Origin: Chamaecrista fasciculata
Taxonomy: Eukaryota; Streptophyta; Magnoliopsida; Fabales; Fabaceae
NCBI GenBank assembly: GCA_003254925.1
Contig: QANZ01007023.1
Coordinates: 62,001-126,000 of the forward strand
Reading direction: 5' to 3'
DNA: 64,000 nucleotides
The notes beneath the pieces were generated by a model. It saw only the letters and a list, made by a program, of their open reading frames with translations. It made no database searches and had not been told where the DNA came from. A program made the translations under genes and the position numbers. Shown here piece after piece: positions 1 to 12,014 of this stretch; the stretch's first letter is position 1; each line of letters starts with the position of its first letter.

Positions 1-659
1 TTTGTTTTAAATTTAAATACTAAATTCCTAGAGATATAAGATATTTTAACAATTTTTTATCAATTAAGACTGTCAATATGTGAGGTTAAATTAAAACTCA
101 ACAATAAATTATTTTATTTTAAGACTAATATAAATAAATCTATTTTCACGAGTTTTTTTAGAATTTTGAACTAAAAAATTATTTTTTTGAAACATTTAAG
201 ACTAATTTTATTAGGAAAAATATTAAACTAAAATTCATTCCAGATATATAAGACAAAAAATGCAGTTAATCTTTATTAAATGTTAAAACTTAAAAGGCAT
301 CGAATCCAAATTATTAAAAGAATTGAGATTTATTTTGCTATTTAATAAAGAAAGCAGTAATTGAATGGATGGAATGAAAGTTAAAAGAAAGAGAAAGTAT
401 GAAGTAATGGGGCCCACGTTGTGTGATATTTTGCGTGAGCTGGACTCGGCGTGTCGCGTCAGCTACCACAAGAAGTTAATATAGCGAAACGCGTGGGTCT
501 CACGAAATCCCACATAGATGATTAATTAGTGAGTGGTGAGTAGTGTGACTACACTCTCTTGCTCCATGTGTTATTATTAATATCAAGTTATCAACACTTT
601 ATACATCTTGTTTTTTTTTTGGCCTCAAGTCCTCAACACTTTCCCCATAATTCATTAAT
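1..659. other. AT-rich intergenic DNA, no gene seen
   Basis: No open frame with recognisable protein content on either strand. The stretch is AT-rich apart from a more mixed part around 400-500. It ends at the target-site duplication of the fold-back element that starts at 660. Confidence 0.6.
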
Positions 660-2473
660 GAGTAAACTCCCAAATTGGTCCCTGGATTATTGGGTCGCTG
701 ACAAATTGGTCCCTGATTTATGGTAATTGACAAATAGGTCCCCAAATTTTACTAACGTTAGTCAAATTGGTCCTCGAAGCCGTTAACTGCTGACGTGGCC
801 CGTTAAGTGCCACGTCAACAGTTGGAAAAAAAAAACCAACTATGCGTGCCACATCGGCATTAATAATAAAAAAAATATTCCATTCAAAATTCAAATAGGT
901 CCTTGAGTTATATTTTTATCTCATTATTCTCAATTTCCCCTGTTTTTCATCATCTTCATTCATTTTAGTCCCAAATCCTCAAAATAAAATGGTAAAATGT
1001 CCCAAAACTCTTCCAAACATTCCAGTTTAGTCCTTAAAAGTATTAAAAACCCTAAACCCTAAACTCTAAACCCCAAACCCCAAACCCTAAAACCCAAAAC
1101 CCCAAACCCTAAAATCCTAAACCCTAAACCCTAAAACCCTAAAATCCTAAAATTGTAAAGTGTCCCAAAATTCTTCCAAACATTTCAATTTAGTCCTTAA
1201 ACTCTAAAACCCCAAATCTTAGAACTCCAAACCCTAAAACCCCAAACCCTAAACTCTAAAACTCCAACCCCCAAAATCCCAAACCCAAAACCCTAAAACC
1301 CAAAACCCCAAACCTAGATCCTAAAATCCCATACCCCAAACTCTAAAACCCTAAACCCTAAACCCTCAAACTCTAAAACCTCAAACCCCAAACACAAACC
1401 CTAAACTCTAAAACCCCAAACCATCAGAATTGTGACTGTACATTAAAGTTCAACAATTGTGACGAGCAATAGTATTATTCAAATCAGTCCCCGAATTTAT
1501 CAAAATAGTTCAATATGTTAGACAAATTGGTCCTCTAATTAAATGAATAGATAATAAACCAAAGAATTTAGGGTATGGGATTTTAGGGTTTGGGGTTTTA
1601 GAGTTTGGGGTTTGGGGTTTTAGGGTTTAGGGTTTGGGGTTCAAGGTTCAGAGTTTGGGATTTTAGGGTTTGGGGTTTGGGGTTTGGGATTTAGGGTTTT
1701 AGAGTTTAGGGTATGGGATTATTTAGGGTTTGGGGTTTGGGGTTGTAGAGTTTAGGGTTTAAGGTTTTAGGATTTGGGGTTTGGAATTTTAAGGTTTGGG
1801 GTTTGAGGTTTTACAATTTAGGGTTTAAGGTTTTAGGATTTGGGGTTTGGGATTTTAGGGTTTGGGGTTTGGGATTTTAGGGTTTAGGGTTTGGTGTTTT
1901 AGTTTTGGGTTTGGGGTTTGGGGTTCTAGGGTTTGAGGTTTTAGAGTTGAAGGACTAAATTGAAATGTTTAAAAGAATTTTGAGACACTTTATAATTTTA
2001 GGATTTTAGGGTTTAGGTTTTAGGGTTTGGGGTTTAGGATTTTAGGGTTTAGGGTTTGGGGTTTAGGGTTTAGGGTTTTTAATACTTTTAAGGACTAAAA
2101 TGGAATGTTTGGAAGAGTTTTGGGACATTTTACAATTTTATTTTGAGGATTTGGGACTAAAATGAATGAAGATGATGATAAAGAGGGGAAATTGAGAATA
2201 ATGAGATAAAAATATAACTCAAGGACCTATTTGAATTTTGAATGAAATATTTTTTTTATTATTAATGCTGATGTGGCACGCATAGTTGGTTTTTTTTTTT
2301 CATTTTTCCAACTGCTGACGTGGCACTTAACGAGCCACGTCAGTAGTTAACGGCTTCGGGGACCAATTTGACTAACGTTAGTAAAATTCGGGGACGTATT
2401 TGTCAATTTTCATAAATCAGAGACCAATCTGTCAGCGACCCAATAATCCAGGGACCAATTTGGGAGTTTACTC
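660..2473. mobile_element. Fold-back Mutator-type element with telomere-like arms
   Basis: The element starts with gagtaaactccc and ends with its reverse complement. The inverted arms run several hundred bases, so most of the 1.8 kb could fold into one hairpin. The direct repeat attcattaat flanks it exactly (650-659 and 2474-2483), matching the 9-10 bp target duplication of Mutator-like elements. The inner arms are runs of degenerate CCCTAAA-type repeat (about 1045-1425) and its complement TTTAGGG (about 1565-2080). No transposase frame is present, so it is non-autonomous. Confidence 0.8.
1045..1425. repeat. Degenerate CCCTAAA (telomere-like) tract, left arm
   Basis: Dozens of ccctaaa, ccctaaaa and ccccaaa units of irregular length. 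They lie in the left arm of the 660-2473 element, and the reverse complement (tttaggg type) occupies 1565-2080 in the right arm. The irregular units and inverted arrangement point to material carried by a transposable element, not a former chromosome end. Confidence 0.8.
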
Positions 2474-3148
2474 ATTCATTAATTCTATCGCCCATTTCTA
2501 TAAAAACAAATTTAAAAACATTATACGTATGCTTAATTAATATTTTTGAGTTAATTTCTTTCTATTTTTAAAATATCTTAATTTCTAATTAGTGCCCCCG
2601 TTTTTATTCAATAGTAACATATTAAAGTTCCACCAAAATGTAAATTTGATCTTCTATTTTTTTTTTGTCAGAGTACAAATTAGTTTTTTGTCCTTTTTTT
2701 TTTTCATATTTTGGTTAAATTACAAATTATCTCATTACTCTTTTTTTTTAAGATTTGGTCCTATATTTTTGTCATATTATTGAATTAATCTCATATATAT
2801 TTTTTAAAAATTTCACCATTAATTTTATCTCAAATTCCGTTCGTCTTTTTCTGTTAAGTATAACATAAACATCTTATTTATAAGAGATTTAGGTCTCTTA
2901 TTTTTTGAATAAGTTACAATTTTAATCTTATATTTTTTTTTTTAATGCCATTTTTTCATGTCAAAGAGTCTACTTCACACCTAAGGAAATAGATCGACAA
3001 AATTTAAAATAAAACTAATGACAAAATTTTTTACAATAATATGAGATAAAATCTAAAAAAAACAACTTGATTTGCAACATAACCCAAAATAAAAATTTGT
3101 AAAAAACAAATAAGATAAAAACTTGATTTACAACATGATGAATCGATA
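2474..3148. other. AT-rich intergenic DNA
   Basis: T-rich and A-rich blocks (about 2650-2960) that include phrases such as ttggtcctatat, typical of worn MITE remains. No convincing gene or clean element boundary. Confidence 0.5.
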
Positions 3149-3395
3149 GGGTTAGTCTATTATGCAAAGTTTGATTCTTAACATGGGATGCAACGGGTTA
3201 TGAGTCAATAAAATAATGACACGTGGAAGAGTTAGTTGTATGTAATTCATGATGTGACTTCATACACAGTTTTGATTGGTTAAATAATTATTTTTTTATT
3301 ATTTTTCAACATTAAATTACATCAATAACTATAATTATGCCACATCAACAATTGCATTTCATGTCAAGAATTAAACTTTGCATCTTACACGAACG
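3149..3395. mobile_element. Short MITE, family of the 50814 element
   Basis: Starts gggttagtcta and carries the sub-terminal word gcaaagtttgattctt, repeated in inverted form near 3375 (aagaattaaactttgc). It is about 245 bp. The same family recurs as a worn copy at 5680-5945 and as the host of a hAT insertion at 50814-52968. The right end is eroded here, so the target duplication is not readable. This copy shows what the 50814 element looks like without its insertion. Confidence 0.6.
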
Positions 3396-5096
3396 TAAAG
3401 TACCAAATTGATCTTTTAAGCTTAAAATTTTATTTGTATATGGGAGGAGAAACACACTTTGGCGGTGATCTAACAAAAATTAAATAAAAGTAAAAAAGAA
3501 ATATTGAAAAGAGAGTAAAGTGGTTAATGGGTTTGACATGTGAGCATGTCAGGTTATGGTTGTTCCTGCAGAATATTATCCATGTGCTTCTTTTGTCGGT
3601 TGTCCAATTGCAAGCACCACTACTTTTCTATTACTCCATTTCACACTCTATTACTATTTTCCTCATTCCATTCATAACTCAAAATAAATAAAAGCTTACA
3701 AAAAAAAATTATGAGAAATTAGTATAGGAAGGGTGGGTTACTAGATTTTCCTTATTCAAATCATAATTATGATTTTTTAAATAATAATGTCATTTTTTGT
3801 CATTGCGCATTGTGTTTTTTATTAAAAGAGATATGGAGGATTTTTAAAAAAGAACTAGAGAAGTGAATGGTCGCCTAATTCTTAGATCTAGATCTGAGAT
3901 TGAGGAAGATTAGTGGTGACAGAATGTCCCCAATGGAACTAAAAAAGATATTTTCCACATGAATATAATAAAGTAAAAGACAAAAATGGGAAGACATTCA
4001 TTTATTTATAGTGAGTGTCTCTTAATTTTTAGATCAAAGTGTACATTTGGTATCATATTCTTTGATAAATTTTCAATTTGGTCATGTATATTTTTCTGTT
4101 GCATTTTTGGTCCCATATATTTGTAAAAAGTCCTAATTTGGTCACCTATCATTTTTTATCCTATATCGTTTGATTAAGTTGCGAAATTGGTCTCATATTT
4201 GTTTATCCTTTTACAAATATATGAGACTACTTTTGCACCTGATCCAAAGATATAAGACTAATTTTATAATTGACTCAAAGATATGAGACCAAAGTTGCAA
4301 CGAGAAAAGATATGAGACCTAATTGGGAACTAACCCAAATATATGAGACAAAATGTGCAACAAAAAGAATAGGACCAAATTGGAAACTGAGGAAAAAATA
4401 TAGGACTAAATTTACATTTTCACCTATTTTTTATGCTCTCTCTGTGACTACTTTTAGACTTCCAAGTTGGGGCGTACCTGCTCACTCTTTCATGGGATTG
4501 GATACTCTAGAGTTCCTTTCTGTAGAATTCTTGTGAAGTTAGAGAGAGAAAGAAAAAAAAAAGAGAGAGAAAATATGAAATTCATGATTCATGAAATAAA
4601 AATATGTAAAATAATATTTTCTCTTTCTCTCTCTTCTTTTCTCTTTCTTTCTCTCTCTTCTTTTCTCTTTCTTTCTCTCTCATACTCCACAATAAATCTA
4701 GAGAAAGGAACTTTAGAGGATCTATTTTCCTCTTTCATTAGGATCACTCCATCAAATTCTAATGCCTAACTCATTCACAATCAACTCGATCCTTTTTTCA
4801 ATTAATCATGTAATATAAATCCACCAAAAAAAATGGAACAAAAAGGGAGCTAGCCAGGTTGGTAGAATAGTTAACTAATGGAGAATTTTAAGTAAAGATG
4901 AAAATTCCATGAAAGATGATTATTGCTGATAGCGTTTTATTTAAAAAAAAAAAGTTATCATTTCATCCACTCCTTGCATATGATATAAAGGCCATTCATG
5001 TTGGCTTCACCTACTCCATACTAACTTTAAGAATATCGTACACTTGCCACAAAACCACTTTTATTTATATATAATCGTCCATCTGTGGCTCCGTTT
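3396..5096. other. Intergenic DNA with a MITE-like inverted repeat and CT-rich tract
   Basis: About 4040-4428 is a weak inverted repeat built from phrases such as tttggtcatgta on the left and ggaccaaattgg on the right, typical of worn plant MITEs. A pyrimidine-rich tract with ctctttctttctctct units lies at 4615-4682. Frames crossing 4270-4770 are low-complexity and not believable genes. Confidence 0.45.
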
Positions 5097-5597
5097 GGTA
5101 CACCAGCAAAGGCTTTTACATTGGAAAAGGGCACAAAGTCTAAGATTTTCATGTGTTTGGTATGACAATATATGCTCTGTAAGATGGATTACAATGTAAA
5201 GATATTTACATTACATAGGTCATTTTTCTTTACTTCACATTTCTGATGTAATCCAAGTCTACTTAGGGAATTATGGTAGAATTCCTAATTTGCCCCTCTC
5301 ACTCCCATCCTATCTTCTTCTCCTAACGGTGGCCGGCGGCCACCGTGGACGGCGGCTCCGACCACCGTGGACGGAGGCAGTGGGCGGCGGCGTCGGTGGT
5401 CTTATGGTGGTTGTGAGAAGGGCATTTTTGTCGTTTTCTTTTTATATCTATTTTACTTTCCCTCCCCTATCTTTTTATACCAAACACTTTCAATTTTTAC
5501 CTACTTTACATTCCCTCAACTACTTTTCCTTTCCCTCACAATTTTTCCCTTGTAAAACTCTTTCCTTTACCTACCTCAAACCCAACCAAACGGACCC
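5097..5597. mobile_element. hAT-like MITE with TCCGTTTGGT ends
   Basis: The left end reads ctccgtttggt and the right end accaaacggacc, a terminal inverted repeat of about 11 bp common in plant hAT-type miniature elements. Candidate 8 bp target duplications catctgtg and cctttgtg match at 6 of 8 positions. A sharply GC-rich block at 5325-5400 (ggccggcggccacc and similar) stands out from the AT-rich surroundings. A frame across it looks like an artefact of composition. Confidence 0.5.
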
Positions 5598-6303
5598 TTT
5601 GTGTTCTCACACATGCTTCCCAACCTAACTTCAATTATATATAAATGTAGTAAAGAGTTTATCAAAATAATAAGTTAAGGTTAGATTATGATGAAAAGTT
5701 TATTTTAGGGCATGAGATACAATGAGTTACGAGCTAATAAAATTATGACACGTGGAAGGATTAATTGCATATAACTAGTTATGTGACTCTATATACAATT
5801 TTAATTGATTAAAAAAATATTTTTTTTTATTATTTTTCAGCATTAAATTACCTAACTCTTTCACATATCATATATATAATTTTATTGATTCAGGATCTAT
5901 TACATCTCATATCCTTAAAATAAATTTTACATAATAGACCGTCGGAGATGAATTAATGTATATATGAATGCAAACATTAGATATGACATAAAATTATATA
6001 AATACAAATCCCATAAAACCCACCGATGAAAATGAACACCTATAAATTGTGTACAAGATCGAGCTTCATCGCAAACGTGGCTTGTCCTTTTTTATTGTGA
6101 TTGTCACGTTTGTGACACGTACGTGAATATGTGAAGTAGGTGAGTGTGACTTTATCGAAGAATCCCAAAATGTTGATTTGGGTGTTTAAACTAATATTAG
6201 GTCACCTGGTTTTTGTTTAGACTTTAGAGCAAACTTAAATACCATTAAGCAATTAATAATTTAGGGAGTCAAGAAGGAGCAACGAAAAATACAATAAAAT
6301 AAA
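5598..6303. other. Intergenic DNA with a worn MITE copy
   Basis: Bases 5680-5945 resemble the 3149 MITE: atgacacgtggaag, then a t-rich stretch, then attatttttcagcattaaatta. The ends are degraded. The remainder has no recognisable content. Confidence 0.45.
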
Positions 6304-6732
6304 GGGTAAATTACACTTTGGTACCCTGTGGTTTGACCCTATTTCACTTTGGTACCCTGTGGTTTGAAACTTGACACTTTGGTACCATGTGATATTCTCC
6401 ATTAATACTTTAGTACCCTTTGGAGGTATTTTGTAATTTTAATCATAATAAATTTTACAAAAATTACATATTGACCCCAAAAAATTTTAAAATTTTCATT
6501 TTAGTCCCTATATAATATGTATCCAGGGACCTATTTGTAATTTTTTGAAATTTTTTTGGGGTCAATATGTAATTTTTGCAAAATTTGTTATGGTTAAAAT
6601 TACAAAATAGCTCCAAAGGGTACCAAAGTGTTAATGGAGAATACCACAGGGTACCAAAGTGTCAAGTTTCAAACCACAGGGTACCAAAGTGAAATAGGGT
6701 CAAACTACAGGGTACCAAAGTGTAATTTACCC
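6304..6732. mobile_element. 430 bp Mutator-type MITE, copy 1
   Basis: Both ends are gggtaaattacac and its complement, with long inverted arms carrying repeated cactttggtaccctg words. A perfect 9 bp target duplication, taaaataaa, flanks it at 6295-6303 and 6733-6741. A second, very similar copy sits at 7611-8040. No coding capacity. Confidence 0.9.
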
Positions 6733-7610
6733 TAAAATAAAATATGTACATACTTACAGTGACGGCAAAAGGACGTTGGCGAAGCGTGCGTCAGTCTCAA
6801 TGGCAGTGTGGGGGTTGGTGGGTATGAATTGACCATATTACCCCCACCAATCCCACTCTTGCTATCAAGTCTATCAACTGTAGTTGAGAAAGAAATGGAA
6901 AATGTCTTAAAATTCACACCAAAGTTTTCCTAACACTACCAAATCTTACAGCGACATCCTCTCTTTATCAATATAATAGAATCACTCCATTTGACGAAAT
7001 TAAATTATCTCATATTATTTAACTATATACCATGCATCATTTCCCCGTCTTAATTTTGTGTCAGTATGTGTTTTATGTAATTGTGATAAATACAATTTTC
7101 TAACCTTTCATCAAGGGACTGAGTTTAGCATATAACTGCATAATTAACTAATCTTTCACAACATACAAAACTTAACTTTAAATTCTCACTAGAAAAGATG
7201 TCCACATATAATATTCAATAGTACCTCGAATAATATTATCTCCAATAAAATATGATTAAAGGAAATTAAAAAAGAAAAAATTGTTTTGCTGAATTTTTTC
7301 GGTAATATATTCACTTGAGTTCATTTACTGTATATATAACATTTAAAACAATAACCCTAAACAATTCCATCTATATTTGCAAGCAAGTGTATTATTATAG
7401 CATTGAAATGAGCACCATTGAATGGGACCGATTCAACCGTAAATCGGCCAGTTGTTCAATTCGAGTCAGTTAGAAAACTGCCTTGACACGAAACCGTCTA
7501 AGAACCAGATGAACTGGTCAAAAATGAAAAAACCACCCTGAACCGGACGGTTTGGGGTTGTACCGGTCCAGAATTTTTTTTGTTTTTTTTACTTTTTGGG
7601 ATTAAAATAA
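6733..7610. other. Intergenic DNA, possible old hAT-like remnant
   Basis: No gene. From about 7410 the text has the ggaccgattcaacc and gaaccggacgg style seen in old plant hAT-like repeats. Similar words return inverted at 8270-8340 (ggttcaatggtcggtcc), so 7410-8350 may be one old element into which the 7611 MITE jumped. Confidence 0.4.
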
Positions 7611-8040
7611 GGGTAAATTACACTTTGGTACCCTGTGGTTTGACCCTATTTCACTTTGGTACCCTGTGGTTTGAAACTTGACACTTTGGTACCCTGTGGT
7701 ATTCTCCATTAACACTTTGGTACCCTTTGGAGCTATTTTGTAATTTTAACCATAATAAATTTTACAAAAATTACATATTGACCCCAAAAAAATTTTAAAT
7801 TTTTCATTTTAGTCCCTATATAATATGTATCCAGGGGCCTATTTGCAAATTTTTGAAAATTTTTTGGGGTCAATATGTAATTTTTGCAAAATTTGTTATG
7901 GTTAAAATTACAAAATAGCTCCAAAGGGTACCAAAGTGTTAATGGAGAATACCACAGGGTACCAAAGTGTCAAGTTTCAAACCACAGGGTACCAAAGTGA
8001 AATAGGGTCAAACCACAGGGTACCAAAGTGTAATTTACCC
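7611..8040. mobile_element. 430 bp Mutator-type MITE, copy 2
   Basis: Same family, length and orientation-symmetric structure as 6304-6732. A perfect 9 bp target duplication, ttaaaataa, lies at 7602-7610 and 8041-8049. The close similarity of the two copies suggests fairly recent activity. Confidence 0.9.
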
Positions 8041-10251
8041 TTAAAATAATGTTATTTTAAAGGATTTTTTTATCTTATTAAGTTTAGACTCAAAATAATA
8101 AGTTATTTGGCAGTTTTCACTTCAATATTAAATATTTTATCTTTCTAGTTCTTATTTTCTTACTCAATCAAGTTTAAATTTCAAGAATTTATTATATATT
8201 TTTAGTAGTTATTAGTATATTTTTATTATTTTAAATTAAATATATCATTTTTAATTTATTTACCTATTAACAGTCCAATCTCGGTTGGACCATTGGACCT
8301 TGAACCGCTACTTCATCTGGTTCAATGGTCGGTCCAATTTTAAAAACCTTGCTAATAAATGCATCACATCGATCACTTTAAAGTTTAAACTTTAAAGTTT
8401 AAACAATTTCACTGTCTTTTTTTGTGGGCATTTTGTTTTGGTCCTTAATATTTATATTAAGTTTCATTTTAATCCTTATATTTTTTTCTTCTATTTTGGT
8501 CCTCTTCAAAAGTTTTGTTTTGGTCCTAAGTTTCATGATTGGTACATAAATACTAGATGTGATAATATTTCTCATTTTAAGTATGAATTATAGGAAATCA
8601 AATTTACAAGTTTCAATCAACAAATTGATTCTTTGCTCAATTATGATCGTTGAGAAACAAAATCAAATTGAGTCATAAATCGGATCCAATAGTGAGTCAC
8701 TCATTTCACAGAAATTGGTTATATCTCTTTCGTTTTAAGTCTGAATGTGACAAAATTTGAGCAATAAAGTTACTCTTAAAGAGTTTTGTTTGTGTCTAAT
8801 TGAGACCATCAGCAAATAAAGTCAGATAATATTTTGAAAGTGGGTTTTGCCAAAACATCTTTATCAACTTTCAAAGTACTATTTAACATTATTTATTGAT
8901 GATTTCAACTGTACATAAAAATAACTCGTTGATCAGATTAACTCATAACTTTGATTTTATTGCATTTGAACTTGAAATGAGAGATATATAACAAATTTAA
9001 TAAAACAATTGATTTATTTTTTAGTCTAATTTAACCTCATTTGTCAATGGTCTCAATTGAAAAAAAAAATCGTTTAGAGTAATCTATATTTTAGATTTCA
9101 TTGCATTTCAACTTAATATAAAAAAAGATATAATTATATTTAATAACGAGAGATTATAAGAAAGCTGATAGGAAACATTACAGATTAAAAAAATAGAAAT
9201 ATATTAAAGATCAAAATAAAATTTAGAGTAAACATTAAAAATGAAAATAAAATTTTGACGTTCTCTTTGCCCAAATATTTCACTAACTTCACATAGTGCT
9301 CATAAGAGCCTAATTAGTAATATATATTTCCAATACTGTGGTAATGTGGTATGTTTTTCTTTGTTTTCATAATTTCATTATGATATCATCGGTGCGTTTG
9401 ATGTTTACTTTTATTTTAGTATTAATGAGAAATGTATCAAATCAGAGTATGTCTATAATATTTTCATTATTAAATCCACATTTTATATTATATGCCATCC
9501 CTTTCTGGTCGTCCATGTTTAAAACTATAGTCTATAAATTAAAAATAAGAGAAAATTTACTATTTGGTCTCTCTTTCTTTACTAAGTTAACAATTTAGTC
9601 TCTTATTTATTTTACATAACGGGCAAAGCCCTTAGTAAATTATATTTTCTCGATTAACGACTATGCCAAACCGTTATATAATGTAAAATATTGTGACCAT
9701 GATTTTGGTTCACTGGCTCTTATTCTAAACATGTGTCTTTTTCTATAGTCAAATCGCAAGAATATATATATCATATTGAAAATTTGACTACACAGTAATT
9801 TACAAAAGCTCATAATAAAATTACAATATGCAGTTTTCATTCAGATATATATAGTGTTCTTCTTATCACTTTATTTATCACATAAGGAAAGTTACAATAA
9901 ATACCGGATAAAATTAAATTTACAGTCAACATCAACGCCATAATGCAACAAAAAAGAGGGGAATAATTTGCAATGGGAGTTGCATATATTGAAGAGAACA
10001 ATGCACAACAATTATGTGAATGATCAAACCACAAAATAACTAATCACATAATAATGTTGTGAATTTTTTTTATATGTAATTTATTTTACTTTCAATGGTC
10101 TTTTTATGTGGAAACGTATTGGGAGGATCTAAGACTTTGATGAGCATCAATTCATATAGAAAATTGACTGAGTCTGTATTAGGATGTACTTGCATTAGTC
10201 GTAATTAGTGAGACAACAATCAAACATACTTTGCTTGTATTTTACATTTTT
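8041..10251. other. Intergenic DNA, AT-rich, one Helitron-like end
   Basis: No credible gene. Phrases such as ttttggtccttaatattt at 8430-8530 are old MITE remains. Bases 9500-9633 match 31225-31397 closely and end in cgggcaaagcccttagt, a possible Helitron 3' end listed separately. Confidence 0.5.
9500..9633 (+). mobile_element. Putative Helitron 3' terminus, copy 1
   Basis: About 125 bp is nearly identical to 31225-31397, from ttctggtcgtccatgttt through aacaatttagtc. It ends with a short GC stem (gggcaaagccc) then ttagt. The copy at 31397 ends cccctagt behind a clearer hairpin, matching the Helitron pattern of hairpin plus CTRR before T. No 5' end was identified. Confidence 0.4.
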
Positions 10252-10437
10252 TTTTTTTTTGATAATGTCATGAATTTCCTCTGCCTATTCATATAACGGT
10301 CTAAACAAAGACCAATATTATTCGGGCAACAAAGACGAAACAGTTGTGCCCTCCCAACAATGTCGACTCTAGGGAACGAACTTTAGTCCTCTTACTTAAT
10401 GTGTAGCTCGCCAACCACTATACTAAACACTTGTTGG
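10252..10437 (-). mobile_element. tRNA-derived SINE, copy 1 (poly-A tail)
   Basis: Read on the minus strand it has a tRNA-like head (gtatagtggttggcgagc like box A, aagttcgttccc like box B), a body and a 3' poly-A run. A 17 bp direct repeat (ttgtattttacattttt) flanks it at 10235-10251 and 10438-10454, the signature of target-primed insertion. A diverged sister copy lies at 61665-61867. Confidence 0.8.
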
Positions 10438-10454
10438 TTGTATTTTACATTTTT

Positions 10455-10969
10455 ACTTTCACCTATGGTAGTTATTTGATTATGTAAAAATAGTAAAAAA
10501 GATATATGATCTAAATTATGAAGATCTAATAAGCCCAATTTCACATTGTAATATCATGGCACGCTTTGTTGTGGGTTGTATCATTATATTGATTTAATGT
10601 AGTCGGGTCAATATAATGTAAACCCTACTCGAGTAAAAAAAATAAAACTGAGATATCTTGTAACTAACAGTTCAGCTGGATAGACTTAATATAAATACAG
10701 TTAGATCTATTTTCTATTGTTAATTATAACCCTAAATTGACTAGAGTCGATCAAAGCCACATCTTGTACATAAATGGAGGTGAAATCTGATTACGCTGTT
10801 GGAGACAAAATCATGGACGCAAACCAATCTATCGGGGTGAGCTTCCAATACTAGCTTGTCTAGTATCTTAATTTTGTACACACCATCTGATAACTACAAA
10901 AGTTGAAATGGATGGATTCTTACATTGAGTTTCGATGAATGAACCTTTCTTACTGGTTGTAAGCTTCCA
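10455..10969. other. Intergenic DNA without recognised content
   Basis: No gene found. A short open stretch beginning ATG at about 10773 and running to a ggtgagc word looks like an isolated first exon, but no downstream exon could be joined to it, so it is not called as a gene. Confidence 0.4.
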
Positions 10970-11490
10970 AACCTGAAAAGAAAGAAGGACAAGGGGGGGG
11001 GGGGGGGGGGGGGNGGGGTTTCGTTGTGTTTCTTCTCCGATGGCTAAGTGAGATGTAGGAGTTACCAGTCAGAGAATATCGGGTTCGAGGAGTGTCTTAC
11101 CTTGTCATGAGATACATCAGGCTATTTATACTTTAAGTGTTATTGGGTCTAGAGTTGTACGAGGTATGTCTTGGATGGTGATAAGCGCCTGTGCAAGGAA
11201 GCCCAGCGCGTGACTCAGCAGTCTAATCTGATGTGTTAGACTTAGACAGCTAACGTACGAATTGTCGCATCGGCCCTAATCATTTTGGAGAGGGTAGGTG
11301 AGAGCATTAAATGCACCCCACTCCTTGCCCCAGGGCGCGGAGCCTTTTGGTCACCTCAAGTCTGCTTTTTCGTGAAGGTACACTGCGGCTTATGCAGTCT
11401 AATCTTTCTGGAACTGTCTTGGATCTTTGCATTAAATGCTAATATCACCGCATTTAATGTTTAAGATCTCTACATTAACTATGGTACAAT
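10970..11490. mobile_element. LTR-like dispersed repeat, copy 1
   Basis: Shares an ordered set of words with 25710-26165: gctatttata, gagttgtacgaggtat, ggtgagagcattaaatg, gaaggtacactg and caccgcatttaatg. The TATA-like gctatttata and the regulatory-looking spacing suggest LTR sequence of a retrotransposon. No TG...CA ends, primer site or coding region was found. A run of about 24 G with an n at 11014 interrupts this copy only. Confidence 0.5.
10993..11018. repeat. Poly-G run with an unresolved base
   Basis: An almost pure G homopolymer of about 25 bases with a single n at 11014. The sister repeat at 25735 has no such run. True length is uncertain because homopolymers of this size are poorly resolved. 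Confidence 0.7.
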
Positions 11491-11577
11491 TTGTTTTTTT
11501 GTGTTATGACGTTATCATGCTTCGTTAGACGTGGGGTACTCTTTAGTCTCGTTTTGCCTGTTAGTTTATAAAAAGTA

Positions 11578-11851
11578 CCCCCTCCGGTTCTATATATCTG
11601 ATGTTTTGGAGAACTTTTTTTATTCCAAAATATCTGATGTTTTACAAATTCAAAAGAACATTGATTATTCTTTTACCATTCTATCCATATTATATATAGT
11701 AGAGTCATAAATGAATAAACATTTCCAAAGTAATTTAATAGGGATAGTTTAGTCTTTTTATCTTATTTTTCTCTTCATTTTATGTGAACTCATCATTTTC
11801 TTGATGTGTGTGCATTTACCTTAAACATCAGATATATAGAATCGGGGGGAG
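11578..11851. mobile_element. Stowaway-like (Tc1/mariner) MITE
   Basis: 274 bp with ends ccccctccggttctatatat and, inverted, atatatagaatcggggggag, the CTCCCTCCG-type terminus of plant Stowaway elements. TA dinucleotides flank both sides (11576-11577 and 11852-11853), the expected target duplication. No coding capacity. Confidence 0.8.
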
Positions 11852-12014
11852 TATATATCAATGTAGCTATTGAGCTTTTCGATTATTGGCGCTTAATTAC
11901 ACAATAATCATAACAAACCCAATTAATTTCTGAAATTAATAAGTATGTTTTGTGTTTTATTATGCAGTTTTTTTTAATGACGATATTGATATCATGCTGC
12001 ACCCAAAAATAATA

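Noticed and set aside
1045-2080. Interstitial telomere from a chromosome fusion
   Set aside because: The repeats are degenerate, lie as inverted arms inside an element with a target duplication, and turn from CCCTAAA to TTTAGGG within 1 kb.
5290-5628. 112-codon frame across the GC-rich block
   Set aside because: Low-complexity, crosses the end of the hAT-like MITE, no recognisable domain.
6304-8040. CRISPR-like array (repeated ggtaccctgtggtttg)
   Set aside because: Repeats are inverted, few, without regular spacers, and belong to plant MITEs.
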